Part shown: piece by piece, positions 42,904 to 51,419 of the stretch
How positions within the stretch are numbered: the first letter of the stretch is position 1
How the letters are laid out: every line of letters begins with the position of its first letter
Assembly (NCBI RefSeq): GCF_014649715.1
Contig: NZ_BMTO01000008.1
Location: forward strand, 315,828-379,827
From: Streptomyces lateritius
GTDB taxonomy: Bacteria; Actinomycetota; Actinomycetes; Streptomycetales; Streptomycetaceae
Length of the DNA: 64,000 nt
Reading direction: 5' to 3'
Made by a program: the position numbers and the translations under genes
The notes under the pieces: model-generated
What the model was told of the DNA's origin: nothing
What the model saw: the letters and a program-made list of their open reading frames with translations, nothing else
The model's database searches: none

Positions 42904-44232
42904 TCACTTCGCCAGGGCCCGCTTCAGCCGCAGGGCGCGGCGGGCCAGGCGGCGGATCCGGGGGTGGCGGGGGACCGGGAGGCCGCCCGGGAGGCCCAGG
43001 ACGGTGAGGCGGCGGCGCTTGAAGTACGGACGGGTGCGCTCGGCGAGGGGGCCCGAGAGGTGGCGGACCGCCGCTTCCCGCAGATCCGGGCGGATCTTGG
43101 GCTGCATCGCGAAGCCGACGGCCGCCACCAGGCCCGCGAGACCCTCCGCGTCCGGGGCCTCGTGGGCGCCGCCCTCCAGGTCCGGGATCAGCGCGTCGGC
43201 GAGTGTCACCGGAACGCGGTTGCTGTTCTGGTACGGGGTCAGCCGGTCCAGGAGAGTCCGGGTGCCGACCCTGGCCACCGGGACGCCGTGGAAGGCGTGA
43301 GCCGTGAAGAGGCCGGTGGAGAAGCAGCCGACCACCAGCGCCGGCCGCAGCTCCCGGTAGGCCACCTCGGCGAGCACCGGCCGGTCGAGGACGGTCAGTT
43401 CGGCGCCGAGCGCCTCCGCCTCCCGCCCCAGCCTCCGAGTCCAGGCGTCCGGAGCCGTCGGATGCGGCTTGAAGACGAGCCGCCGGTGCCCGCGCGCGAC
43501 CGCGCCCCGGACCATGCGGACGTGCAGCTCCTCCTCCTCGGCCGGCGTGAGGATCGACAGCGCCGCCAGGTACTGGCCGAGCAGCAGCGCCGGCCCTTCT
43601 GTCTCACCGGCCGGCCCGCCGCCCGGCTCCATGGGCCCAGCCGTCTCCGCCAGCTCCGCGACCACCTTCGTGAACGCCTCCGTCGGCACCACCACCGCCT
43701 CCGCCCCGAACTCCGCGAGCAGCAGCGGCGCGAGCCCCGGCACCAGGTCGAGGTGGAGCAGCCGGCGCACCCGCTGGCCGACCAGCGGATCGATCTTGTT
43801 ACGGGTCGGGCCGTAGCTCATCAGCCCGTCCGCGTACACGTCGAGCCGCGCGTCGGGGAAGAGCCGGGCGATCGTCAGCGCCGGTGTCACCTGCACGGAC
43901 TCCAGGGCCAGTTCGATCCGGTCGTCGCCGAGGTCCCACAGCCGCCGCAGATGGCGCTCCAGGAGCGGAAGGTCGTCGGCCCGGGGCGTCCAGCCGGCCG
44001 GGTGCAGCGGGGCGATCGCCTCGTTCCAGGACAGTACGGAGTCGAAGCGCCCGCGCAGCTTCTCGAAGCCCGGCATCTCGTCCAGGGCGGGCGTCGTCTC
44101 CGGCACCGCCGCGTTGTTGGCGACCAGCAGCAGCCGCCGGTCCGCCGGGCCGAAGCAGCCGCTGTCCAGGGCCGCGGCCAGCGTCGTCGCGCCGTAAAGG
44201 GTGGAGGCGTAGAAGATCTGGGTGGTCCTCAC
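42904..44232 (-). CDS. Polysialyltransferase-like glycosyltransferase
   Basis: This 442-residue protein resembles the alpha-2,8-polysialyltransferase-like family. It begins TQIFYASTLYGATTLAAALD, has an Asp/Gly block LDVYADGLMSYGPTR, and a late VFKPHPTAP plus VVGCFSTGLFTAH. The HP and S-type motifs match bacterial sialyltransferase folds that use CMP-activated sugars. GTG 44232 overlaps the stop of the upstream GT2 gene (GTGA), so the two are coupled. It probably helps polymerise or cap a nonulosonic-acid-containing wall polymer. The basic C-terminal tail could bind the membrane. Confidence 0.75.
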   Translation of the reverse strand: MRTTQIFYASTLYGATTLAAALDSGCFGPADRRLLLVANNAAVPETTPALDEMPGFEKLRGRFDSVLSWNEAIAPLHPAGWTPRADDLPLLERHLRRLWDLGDDRIELALESVQVTPALTIARLFPDARLDVYADGLMSYGPTRNKIDPLVGQRVRRLLHLDLVPGLAPLLLAEFGAEAVVVPTEAFTKVVAELAETAGPMEPGGGPAGETEGPALLLGQYLAALSILTPAEEEELHVRMVRGAVARGHRRLVFKPHPTAPDAWTRRLGREAEALGAELTVLDRPVLAEVAYRELRPALVVGCFSTGLFTAHAFHGVPVARVGTRTLLDRLTPYQNSNRVPVTLADALIPDLEGGAHEAPDAEGLAGLVAAVGFAMQPKIRPDLREAAVRHLSGPLAERTRPYFKRRRLTVLGLPGGLPVPRHPRIRRLARRALRLKRALAK

Positions 44233-45239
44233 GCGGCGGCCTCCACGCCCGTGCTCCGGGCGGCGGAGTTCGCGCCCGCGCCGGCACGGCGGCGGCGCAG
44301 CTTGCGCAGGACGGCCGCCCGCCGCTCGTCCATCGACGTCAGCGCCTCGCCCAGCACGTCCTGCGGCATGCGCCGCAGCGCCGCCGCACTCATCGCACGC
44401 AATTGTTTCGCCACCGCCGGTTCGAATCGCTCCACCGAGGAGATGTGGTGGGAAATGAGGGCGCAATAGGTACGGACGGCCTTCGGGAGCAGCCGGTCCG
44501 CATCCCTGTCGTTCGTCGTTTCGTCGATCACCTGATCGAAAGCGCGAATGAAATCCAGCTGACGGATATCGCCGATCTGTGTGAGCGAAGTGGAGACCCC
44601 GCGCCGGTAGAAGATTCCCAGCGTGCTCACCGCCGCGAAGGAGTCCGCCTCCCGGTGGAGTTTCCAGATCCACGGCCGGTCCTCCGCCGTCCGCAGCCCC
44701 GGCGTGAAGTGCAGCAGCCCGCGTTCGAGCAGCCGCCGGTGGTACATCCCGGCCCAGGCGTACGGATAGTCCACGGACGTCGTCCGGTCGGCCGGCAGGA
44801 TCGCGTCCCGGGGCCGCAGCACCTCGGTGCGCCGCCCGACCGGCGACCGGCGCACCGACCGGGTCCTGCCCGCGGCGCGCACATGGTCGGTACGGAGGAA
44901 GTCGCAGCCCAGTCCGTCCATGTCGGCGACCAGGCGGTCGTAGAAGCCCGGCGCGAGCCAGTCGTCCCCGTCCAGGAAGGCCAGATACTCGCCGCGGGCG
45001 GCGTCCAGGCCGGTGTTGCGCGCGGTGGCGAGCCCCTCGTTGCGTTCGTGTCGGATCAGGACGGCCCCCGGGATCTCGCGCCCGGCCCGTTCGAGGAGCT
45101 CCGTGGTCCCGTCCGTCGAGCAGTCGTCGACGAGAAGGAACTCGAAGTCCTCGCGGGCGTTGGCGCGCAGGCTTCTGAGGGTGTCCAGGGCATATGTCTG
45201 CACGTTGAAGAACGGCACGACGACGGAGAGCTTGACCAC
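44229..45239 (-). CDS. Family 2 glycosyltransferase
   Basis: This 336-residue GT-A enzyme shows the GT2 motifs KLSVVVPFFNVQTYALDTL, VDDCSTDGT, NTGLDAARGEYLAFLDGDDWL and the acceptor-site RTAEDRPWIWKLH. The helical C-terminal part is variable. GTG 45239 gives a protein starting directly at the first strand. TAGCGT (-10 box) lies seven bases upstream and no ribosome binding site is present, so the transcript is probably leaderless. It heads the minus-strand operon of the glycopolymer locus. Confidence 0.9.
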   Translation of the reverse strand: MVKLSVVVPFFNVQTYALDTLRSLRANAREDFEFLLVDDCSTDGTTELLERAGREIPGAVLIRHERNEGLATARNTGLDAARGEYLAFLDGDDWLAPGFYDRLVADMDGLGCDFLRTDHVRAAGRTRSVRRSPVGRRTEVLRPRDAILPADRTTSVDYPYAWAGMYHRRLLERGLLHFTPGLRTAEDRPWIWKLHREADSFAAVSTLGIFYRRGVSTSLTQIGDIRQLDFIRAFDQVIDETTNDRDADRLLPKAVRTYCALISHHISSVERFEPAVAKQLRAMSAAALRRMPQDVLGEALTSMDERRAAVLRKLRRRRAGAGANSAARSTGVEAAA

Positions 45240-45426
45240 GCGTTCGACGCTAGGCGCCGCTCCGGCATTCGTTCTGGCCGGTGGAGGGATGTTCGGTGAA
45301 CACGAAGCGGCGGGCCGATTAACCACCCTGGATCCCGGCCTTTTTCAGAACGCGTAGTGGCGCTGTTCACCGTTTGTTGTGGCCCAGTTGGGCCGGGAAA
45401 CGGAATGGCTCTCTAGCGTCCTCGGC
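45240..45426. promoter_or_regulatory. Divergent leaderless promoters of the glycopolymer operons
   Basis: Both flanking genes have the same arrangement: TAGCGT, seven bases, GTG start. On the minus strand TAGCGT is at 45247-45252, and on the plus strand at 45414-45419. A -10 box seven bases before the start codon implies transcription starting at or next to the GTG, that is leaderless mRNA. No ribosome binding site is seen for either gene. The -35 boxes are not clear. The gap also contains an A/T-richer patch around 45350-45375. Confidence 0.7.
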
Positions 45427-46722
45427 GTGCCAGCAAGTACAAAGCAGGCGGTACGCGTCGCCGTACTCGCCGATTCCGACACCCGGTGGAAATGGGGCGC
45501 GCTCACCGCGCGCAGAATCACCGACGGCGCCCGGGCCGCCGAACCCACCGGTTTCCTCCTGCGCGGCCGGGCCACGCCCACCGCACGCCAGCTCGCCGAG
45601 ACCGGAGTCTCCACGACGCCTCCGCGTGAGGTGACGGGCGCCGAGTTCCTGCGCGAGGTGCGCGACGCGGCGGCACGCGGGGAAGGATTCGACGTCGTCG
45701 TCCTGGCCCTCGTCGGCGGCACGGTACGCGCCGTCCTGCATGGCGTCGCCGAACTGGCCCTGGAGCGGCGCCCGGTGCTCGTCACCGGCTATGTCGGAGT
45801 CGTCTACGAGAAGCTGGCCGACGGACTGCTGCTGCGCCACGGCGCTGATGTCGTCCTCGCCAACTCCCGTCACGACGCCGCGCGTTTCCGCGCGGTCTAC
45901 GAAGGGGTGGGCGCCGACGCCTCCTCGGTGGTGGAGGCCGCGCTGCCGTTCCTCGGTGGCACGCCCTACGCTCCCGAGGCGGGCCGGGACACCCTCGTGT
46001 TCGCCGCCCAGCCCTCGGTGCCTTCGACCCGCGCCGAGCGGACGTACCTGCTGCGCAGGCTCGTCGACCACGCCCGGTTGCATCCGCGCCGCGAGGTGCT
46101 GCTGAAGCTCCGCTCCAAGCCCGGCGAGCACACGACGCACCTGGAGGAACTCCCGTACCAGCGGCTCGTGCGGGACCTCGAACCGCCGCCCAACTTCCGT
46201 CTGGTCTACGGGCACATGGGCGAGGTCCTCGACCGCACCGACCTGCTGGTCACGGTCTCCTCGACCGCCGCCCTCGAAGCCCTGCACCGGCGCGTGCCGA
46301 CGGCGATCCTCAGCGACCTCGGCGTACGCGAGGTCCTGGGCAACCACCACTTCATCGGCTCGGGGCTGCTCACCTCTTTCGACCGGCTCGACACGGACGT
46401 GCGCCCGGAGCCGGACGAGGAGTGGCTCGCGCGGCAGGGCGTCGCCGCCGGGGGTTCGTACGGGACGGCCTTCGACGCGGCCCGGGCGCGGGTCCAGGAG
46501 CTGCTCGCCGGCCCCGCGCTGCCCCCGCTCGACCCCTACTACACCGCGGTGACGGCCCCCGGGTACCTGCCCGGGATCCTCGCCCGCCACCGCCTCGACG
46601 TGACCGCCCCCGAGCCCCGCGACAGCGGGCTGCGGCGGGTGGTCCGGGAGGCGGCGCGGGGCGCGTACCGCCACGGCGTGCAACGCGTCGCCCCCGTCAT
46701 CCGCCGCCTGGGAGAACTCTGA
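45427..46722 (+). CDS. DUF6716-like putative glycosyltransferase
   Basis: This 431-residue protein resembles an actinobacterial group annotated as putative glycosyltransferases. It begins AVRVAVLADSDTRWKWGALTARRI, has a central VLVTGYVGVVYEKLADGLLLRHGADVVLANS, and then KLRSKPGEHTTHLEELPY and LVTVSSTAALEALHRRVPT. The GT-B-like late Ser/Thr motif agrees with a CMP-sugar-type transferase fold. GTG 45427 is preceded by TAGCGT at seven bases, with no ribosome binding site. Its stop overlaps the next start (TGATG). The exact activity is unknown. Confidence 0.7.
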   Translation: MPASTKQAVRVAVLADSDTRWKWGALTARRITDGARAAEPTGFLLRGRATPTARQLAETGVSTTPPREVTGAEFLREVRDAAARGEGFDVVVLALVGGTVRAVLHGVAELALERRPVLVTGYVGVVYEKLADGLLLRHGADVVLANSRHDAARFRAVYEGVGADASSVVEAALPFLGGTPYAPEAGRDTLVFAAQPSVPSTRAERTYLLRRLVDHARLHPRREVLLKLRSKPGEHTTHLEELPYQRLVRDLEPPPNFRLVYGHMGEVLDRTDLLVTVSSTAALEALHRRVPTAILSDLGVREVLGNHHFIGSGLLTSFDRLDTDVRPEPDEEWLARQGVAAGGSYGTAFDAARARVQELLAGPALPPLDPYYTAVTAPGYLPGILARHRLDVTAPEPRDSGLRRVVREAARGAYRHGVQRVAPVIRRLGEL

Positions 46723-47945
46723 TGACCGCCACCACGCCGACCACGACCGCCGCCACGACGACCGCCACCGTGCTCGCCGTGATCCCCGCCCGGGGCGGCT
46801 CCAAGGGCGTCCCCGCGAAGAACCTCGCCCCGGTGGCGGGCAGCCCGCTCGTCTCCCGCGCCGTCCGCGCCTGTCTCGGCGCCCGCCTGGTCACCGACGT
46901 CGTCGTCTCCACCGACGACGCGGAGATCGCGGCGGCGGCCCGCGCGGCCGGAGCGGAGGCGATCCACCGCCCGGCCGCTATCGCCGGCGACACGGCCACC
47001 AGCGAATCGGCGGTCCTGCACGCGATGGACGCCTTCGAGGCCACCCACGGCCGCCGCGTCGACGTGATCCTGCTCGTTCAGTGCACCAGCCCCTTCCTCG
47101 CCCCCGCCGAGGTGAACGGCGCCGTCGAGAAGATCACCTCCGGTGAGGCGGACACCGCGCTCACGGTGGCCCCGAGCCACGGCTTCCTGTGGCGGGAGAC
47201 GGCCGACGCGTCCGGAGCCCACGGCGTCAACCACGACAAGGCCCACCGCCCCCGCCGCCAGGACCGGCACCCCGAGTACCTGGAGACCGGCGCCGTCTAC
47301 GCCATGGCCGCCGACGGCTTTAGGACCCACGGCCACCGCTTCTTCGGCACCACCGGCCTCGTCGTCACCGACCCCGCCCGGGTCCTGGAGATCGACGACC
47401 CGCACGACCTCGCTCGCGCCCGCGCGCTCGCGCCGCTGCTCGACGCGGCCACCACGCCGGTACGCGCCGACGTCGACGCCGTGGTCCTCGACTTCGACGG
47501 CACCCAGACCGACGACCGGGTCCACATCGACGCCGCCGGCACGGAGTTCGTCTCCGTCCACCGTGGCGACGGCCTCGGCATCGCCGCCCTGCGCCGTGCC
47601 GGGCTCCCCGTCCTCATCCTCTCCACCGAGCAGAACCCCGTCGTCGCCGCCCGCGCCCGCAAGCTCAAAATCCCCGTCCTGCACGGCATCGACCGCAAGG
47701 ACCTCGCCCTCAAGCAGTGGTGCGAGGAAGAGGGCGTCGACCCGCAGCGCGTGCTCTACGCCGGCAACGACGTCAACGACCTCCCGTGCTTCCACCTCGT
47801 CGGCTGGCCCGTCGCGGTGGCGAGCGCCCACGACTCCGTACGGGCCGCCGCCCGCGCGGTCACCCACACCCCCGGTGGCGCGGGAGCCGTCCGCGAGATC
47901 GCGGGCTGGCTCCTCGGGCCCGAGCTCCACACCCCCAACTCCTAA
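46722..47945 (+). CDS. neuA: CMP-sialate-type synthetase fused to KdsC-like HAD phosphatase
   Basis: This 407-residue protein has two domains. Residues about 15-240 form an acylneuraminate cytidylyltransferase (AVIPARGGSKGVPAKNLAPV, STDDAEIAAAARAAGAE, LVQCTSPFLAPAEV, EYLETGAVYAM). Residues about 250-400 form a C0-type HAD phosphatase with intact motifs: DFDGTQTDD, LSTEQNP, Lys in RKDLALKQW and YAGNDVNDLPCF. It would dephosphorylate a 9-phosphate nonulosonate and then activate it with CTP. The ATG overlaps the upstream stop. The layout parallels animal CMP-sialate synthetases, whose KdsC-like tail is catalytically degenerate. Confidence 0.88.
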   Translation: MTATTPTTTAATTTATVLAVIPARGGSKGVPAKNLAPVAGSPLVSRAVRACLGARLVTDVVVSTDDAEIAAAARAAGAEAIHRPAAIAGDTATSESAVLHAMDAFEATHGRRVDVILLVQCTSPFLAPAEVNGAVEKITSGEADTALTVAPSHGFLWRETADASGAHGVNHDKAHRPRRQDRHPEYLETGAVYAMAADGFRTHGHRFFGTTGLVVTDPARVLEIDDPHDLARARALAPLLDAATTPVRADVDAVVLDFDGTQTDDRVHIDAAGTEFVSVHRGDGLGIAALRRAGLPVLILSTEQNPVVAARARKLKIPVLHGIDRKDLALKQWCEEEGVDPQRVLYAGNDVNDLPCFHLVGWPVAVASAHDSVRAAARAVTHTPGGAGAVREIAGWLLGPELHTPNS

Positions 47946-47959
47946 GGACTGCACCAGCC

Positions 47960-48853
47960 ATGAGCACCCGCCTTCGCACCTTCGGCACCAAGACCGCTGG
48001 CCCCGGCCACCCCGTCTACATCACCGGCGAGATCGGCATCAACCACAACGGTGACCTCGAGAACGCCCTCGCGCTGATCGACGTCGCCGCCGACGCCGGC
48101 TGCGACGCCGTGAAGTTCCAGAAGCGCACGCCCGAGATCTGCACCCCGCGCGACCAGTGGGACGTCGAGCGCGACACGCCCTGGGGCCGGATGACGTACA
48201 TCGACTACCGCCACCGCGTCGAGTTCGGCGAGGACGAGTACCGCGCCATCGACGAGCACTGCGAGAAGCGCGGCATCGACTGGTTCGCCTCCCCGTGGGA
48301 CACCGAGGCCGTCGCCTTCCTGGAGAAGTTCGACGTCCCCGCCCACAAGGTCGCCTCCGCCTCCCTGACGGACGACGAGCTGCTCCGCGCGCTGCGCGCC
48401 ACCGGCCGTACGGTGATCCTCTCCACCGGCATGTCCACCCCGAAGCAGATCCGGCACGCCGTCGAGGTCCTCGGCAGCGACAACATCCTGCTCTGCCACG
48501 CGACCTCGACCTACCCGGCCAAGGCCGAGGAGCTCAACCTCCGGGTGATCAACACCCTCAAGGAGGAGTACCCGAACGTCCCGATCGGCTACTCCGGCCA
48601 CGAGACCGGTCTCCAGACCACCCTCGCCGCCGTCGCCCTGGGCGCCGCGTTCGTCGAGCGCCACATCACCCTCGACCGCGCCATGTGGGGCTCCGACCAG
48701 GCCGCCTCCGTCGAGCCGCAGGGCCTGCAGCGCCTGGTCCGCGACATCCGCACGATCGAGACCGCGCTCGGCGACGGCGTCAAGAAGGTCTACGAGTCGG
48801 AGCTCGGCCCGATGAAGAAGCTCCGCCGGGTCCAGGGGCTCGTCGCCGCATGA
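47960..48853 (+). CDS. neuB: Nonulosonate (sialic acid/Kdn-type) synthase, NeuB family
   Basis: This 297-residue TIM-barrel enzyme condenses phosphoenolpyruvate with a six-carbon sugar. Family blocks are ITGEIGINHNGDLENALALIDVA, AGCDAVKFQKRTPE, HKVASASLTDDELL, LSTGMSTPKQI, CHATSTYPAKAEELNL and IGYSGHETGLQTTLAAVALGA. It ends right after the barrel (about residue 290) and lacks the C-terminal SAF (antifreeze-like) domain of NeuB. With the phosphatase fusion upstream, a 9-phosphate product such as Kdn-9-P is plausible. AAGGA precedes the ATG, and the next gene overlaps its stop (ATGA). Confidence 0.92.
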   Translation: MSTRLRTFGTKTAGPGHPVYITGEIGINHNGDLENALALIDVAADAGCDAVKFQKRTPEICTPRDQWDVERDTPWGRMTYIDYRHRVEFGEDEYRAIDEHCEKRGIDWFASPWDTEAVAFLEKFDVPAHKVASASLTDDELLRALRATGRTVILSTGMSTPKQIRHAVEVLGSDNILLCHATSTYPAKAEELNLRVINTLKEEYPNVPIGYSGHETGLQTTLAAVALGAAFVERHITLDRAMWGSDQAASVEPQGLQRLVRDIRTIETALGDGVKKVYESELGPMKKLRRVQGLVAA

Positions 48854-50082
48854 CCGGGCAGCTGGCGTTCGTCGAGAGCCCGGTCCAGCTCCTGAACGTC
48901 CTGGAGTGGGCCCACGCCCGCACCCCCGCCGCCGGGGGCCGCGAGGCCCCCGGCACCAGCCCCGGCACCAGCCCCGGCACCAGCCCCGGCACCAGCCCCG
49001 GCACCAGCCCCGGCACCAGCCCCGGCACCAGCCCCGGCACCAGCCCCGGCACCAGCCCCGGCATCAACGTCGGCACCCGCGCCGGCGCCGGTCTCGCGCT
49101 CGACGACCTCACGCTCGTCGTCCTGTCGCCGACCGACCCCATGTCACGCGGCCAGCTGCGCCGGATGGCCCAGCTGGCCCGTGACGAGGGCGTCACCGTC
49201 CGCTGGCAGGAGGCCCGGGACGGCCGCGGTTCACTCGCCCGTACGCTGCGGGACCTCGCCCCGCTGCTGCGGGTGGCGGAGCGGGTGATCGTCGGGGACC
49301 CGTTCTCCCGGTACGTCCAGCTGCTGCTCACCCTCTTCGGCCCCCGGCACCTCACGGTCGTCGACGACGGCACCGCCACCATGGAGTACGCCGCACAACT
49401 GGCGCGCGGCGAACGACTGGTGCGCTGGCACCGGCGCGGCAGCCGGGGCCCGCGCGAGCTCGTGCTCGCCCCGGTCTCCGCCGCCGCCCGCCGCCGGCTC
49501 GCCCCCACTCACCGCCGCACGGTCGAGATCTTCACCTCGCTCCCCGTCGAGGCGCCCCCGGGCACCACCGTCATCCCGCACACCTTCGCCTGGACCCGCG
49601 CCCGCTTCGGCCCGCCCCGCCTCACCCGGGGCGCGGACCTGGTCGGGACCTCACTGGTCGAGACGGGCGTGGTCGACCCCGACCGGTACGCGGAGGCCGT
49701 CGCCGGCCTCGCCCGTGGCCACGGCGCCACCCGCTACTTCGCGCACCGCCGCGAGAGCACCGAGAAGCTGCACCGGATCGCGGTGGAGACCGGCCTGGAG
49801 ATCGTGCGGCCCGATCTGCCGCTGGAGCTGATCGCCCGGCGGGGCCCGATCGGCCGCACGGTCGTCAGCTTTCCCTCCACCGTCGTGCACACCCTGCCGC
49901 TCGCCCTGGCGGGCACCGGGGTGAAGGTCGCCGTCTGCGCCGTGCGGCCGGAGTGGCTGCGGGAGAACGTCTCCGCACGGGCGCAGGGATTCCTGGCGGG
50001 CGTCACGGGCACGGCCGCGCACGAGGTCGACCGGCTCACCGTCCACGCCACACCGGCGGTGGAACGGTTCGAATTCGGGTGA
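48850..50082 (+). CDS. Polysialyltransferase-like enzyme with GTSP repeat insert
   Basis: This 410-residue protein belongs to the alpha-2,8-polysialyltransferase-like family, with the start GQLAFVESPVQLLNVLEWAH. A central LTVVDDGTATMEYAAQLARGE, a FAHRRESTEKLHRI block and a late VVSFPSTVVHTLPLALAGTG follow, each typical of the fold. Residues about 35-70 are nine GTSP tetrapeptides from a perfect 12-bp DNA repeat, placed in the first loop after helix 1. Its start overlaps neuB (ATGA). It probably polymerises the CMP-activated nonulosonate. It ends the plus-strand operon. Confidence 0.85.
   Translation: MTGQLAFVESPVQLLNVLEWAHARTPAAGGREAPGTSPGTSPGTSPGTSPGTSPGTSPGTSPGTSPGTSPGINVGTRAGAGLALDDLTLVVLSPTDPMSRGQLRRMAQLARDEGVTVRWQEARDGRGSLARTLRDLAPLLRVAERVIVGDPFSRYVQLLLTLFGPRHLTVVDDGTATMEYAAQLARGERLVRWHRRGSRGPRELVLAPVSAAARRRLAPTHRRTVEIFTSLPVEAPPGTTVIPHTFAWTRARFGPPRLTRGADLVGTSLVETGVVDPDRYAEAVAGLARGHGATRYFAHRRESTEKLHRIAVETGLEIVRPDLPLELIARRGPIGRTVVSFPSTVVHTLPLALAGTGVKVAVCAVRPEWLRENVSARAQGFLAGVTGTAAHEVDRLTVHATPAVERFEFG
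48952..49059 (+). repeat. Nine perfect tandem copies of a 12-bp unit
   Basis: GGCACCAGCCCC is repeated nine times without a mismatch (108 bp), encoding (GTSP)9 inside the polysialyltransferase-like gene. A degenerate continuation (GINVGT) follows. Because the unit is 12 bp, copy-number change keeps the frame. Confidence 0.97.
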
Positions 50083-50198
50083 GCTTACCCACAGAGAGGG
50101 GGCATCATGCCTCGTGAACCGGTTTCCTTTCCCCTATCGGGCTGAAGTTTTCGTGATCAACGGGCAGTTGACGCGTCTGGGGGCCTACCCTTCAAAAG

Positions 50199-51419
50199 GT
50201 GAACCAGTTGAAGTCCCGTGAGCCAGGCTCCGTCGCTCTGCCCGGAACGCTGTCCGCGTCGCTGCGTGCCGAACTGATCGCCTTCCGCCGCGACTTGCAC
50301 ATGCACCCCGAGCTGGGCAACCAGGAGTTCCGCACCACAGCGGCCGTCAAGGACCGCCTGGAGGCGGCCGGACTCGCGCCCAGAGTGCTTCCCGCGGGCA
50401 CCGGCCTCGTCTGTGACGTGGGCACCTGGGACCGGAAGCGGCCCATGCTGGCGATCCGCGCCGACCTCGACGCGCTGCCCATCCCGGACGTCAAGACCGT
50501 CGCGTACCGCTCCACCGTGCCCCACCGCGCCCACGCCTGCGGCCACGACGTCCACACCACCACCGTCCTCGGCGCCGGTCTCGTCCTCGCCGACCTCGAC
50601 CGGCAGGGGCTCCTCCCGAACGCCGTGCGGCTGATCTTCCAGCCCGCCGAGGAGGTGCTGCCCGGCGGCGCCGCCGACGCCGTCGAGGCCGGTGCCCTCG
50701 ACGGGGTCGGCCGGATCATCGCCGTGCACTGCGACCCCAAGGTGGACGCGGGCCGGATCGGGATGCGGCACGGTGCCATCACCTCCGCCTGCGACCGGCT
50801 GGAAATCACCCTCGACGGGCCCGGCGGCCACACCGCCCGCCCGCACCTGACCACCGACCTGGTCACCGCCGCCGCCCGTATCGCCGTCGACGTCCCGGCC
50901 GTCCTCGCCCGCCGCGTGGACGCCCGCTCCGGACTCTCGGTCACCTGGGGCCGTATCGAGTCCGGTCACGCCTGCAACGTCATCCCGCAGCACGCCGCGC
51001 TCTCCGGGACCGTCCGCTGCCTCGACCTGGAGACCTGGCGCGACGCGCCGGACCTGGTGCACGCGGCGGTCGACGAGATCGCGACCCTGCACCGCGCCAA
51101 GTCGACGATCACCTACGTCCGGGGCGTCCCGCCCGTCGTCAACGACCCGGCCGTCGCCGACCTCCTCACCGAGGCGATGACCGCCCGCCGCGGTCCGTAC
51201 GCGATCGAGGACACCGAGCAGAGCCTCGGCGGCGAGGACTTCTCCTGGTACCTGGAGCACGTCCCCGGCGCCATGGCCCGCCTCGGCGTCCGCGCCCCCG
51301 GCGACACGACCCGCCGGGACCTGCACGCCGGCGACTTCGACGTGGACGAGCACGCCATCCAGGTCGGCGTAGAGCTGTTCACCGCGGCGGCCCTGATCGA
51401 CGCCGCGCCCACGCCCTGA
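50199..51419 (+). CDS. M20-family amidohydrolase
   Basis: This 406-residue metallopeptidase-fold enzyme is of the hippurate hydrolase/N-acyl-amino-acid hydrolase type. The motifs are FRRDLHMHPELGNQEF, RADLDALPI, HACGHDVHTTTVLG (metal ligands), FQPAEEVLPGGA (Glu-Glu) and the dimerisation-lid block GPGGHTARPHLTTDL. The C-terminal LGGEDFSWYLEHVPGAMARLG holds the last metal ligand region. GTG 50199 starts the protein with AGGTG just upstream. It precedes the nucleoside transporter block but is separated by 194 bases. Confidence 0.93.
   Translation: MNQLKSREPGSVALPGTLSASLRAELIAFRRDLHMHPELGNQEFRTTAAVKDRLEAAGLAPRVLPAGTGLVCDVGTWDRKRPMLAIRADLDALPIPDVKTVAYRSTVPHRAHACGHDVHTTTVLGAGLVLADLDRQGLLPNAVRLIFQPAEEVLPGGAADAVEAGALDGVGRIIAVHCDPKVDAGRIGMRHGAITSACDRLEITLDGPGGHTARPHLTTDLVTAAARIAVDVPAVLARRVDARSGLSVTWGRIESGHACNVIPQHAALSGTVRCLDLETWRDAPDLVHAAVDEIATLHRAKSTITYVRGVPPVVNDPAVADLLTEAMTARRGPYAIEDTEQSLGGEDFSWYLEHVPGAMARLGVRAPGDTTRRDLHAGDFDVDEHAIQVGVELFTAAALIDAAPTP

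Noticed and set aside
48952..49059. Possible CRISPR-like or regulatory repeat.
   Set aside because: Units are contiguous 12-mers with no spacers and are in frame within a gene; this is a coding minisatellite.
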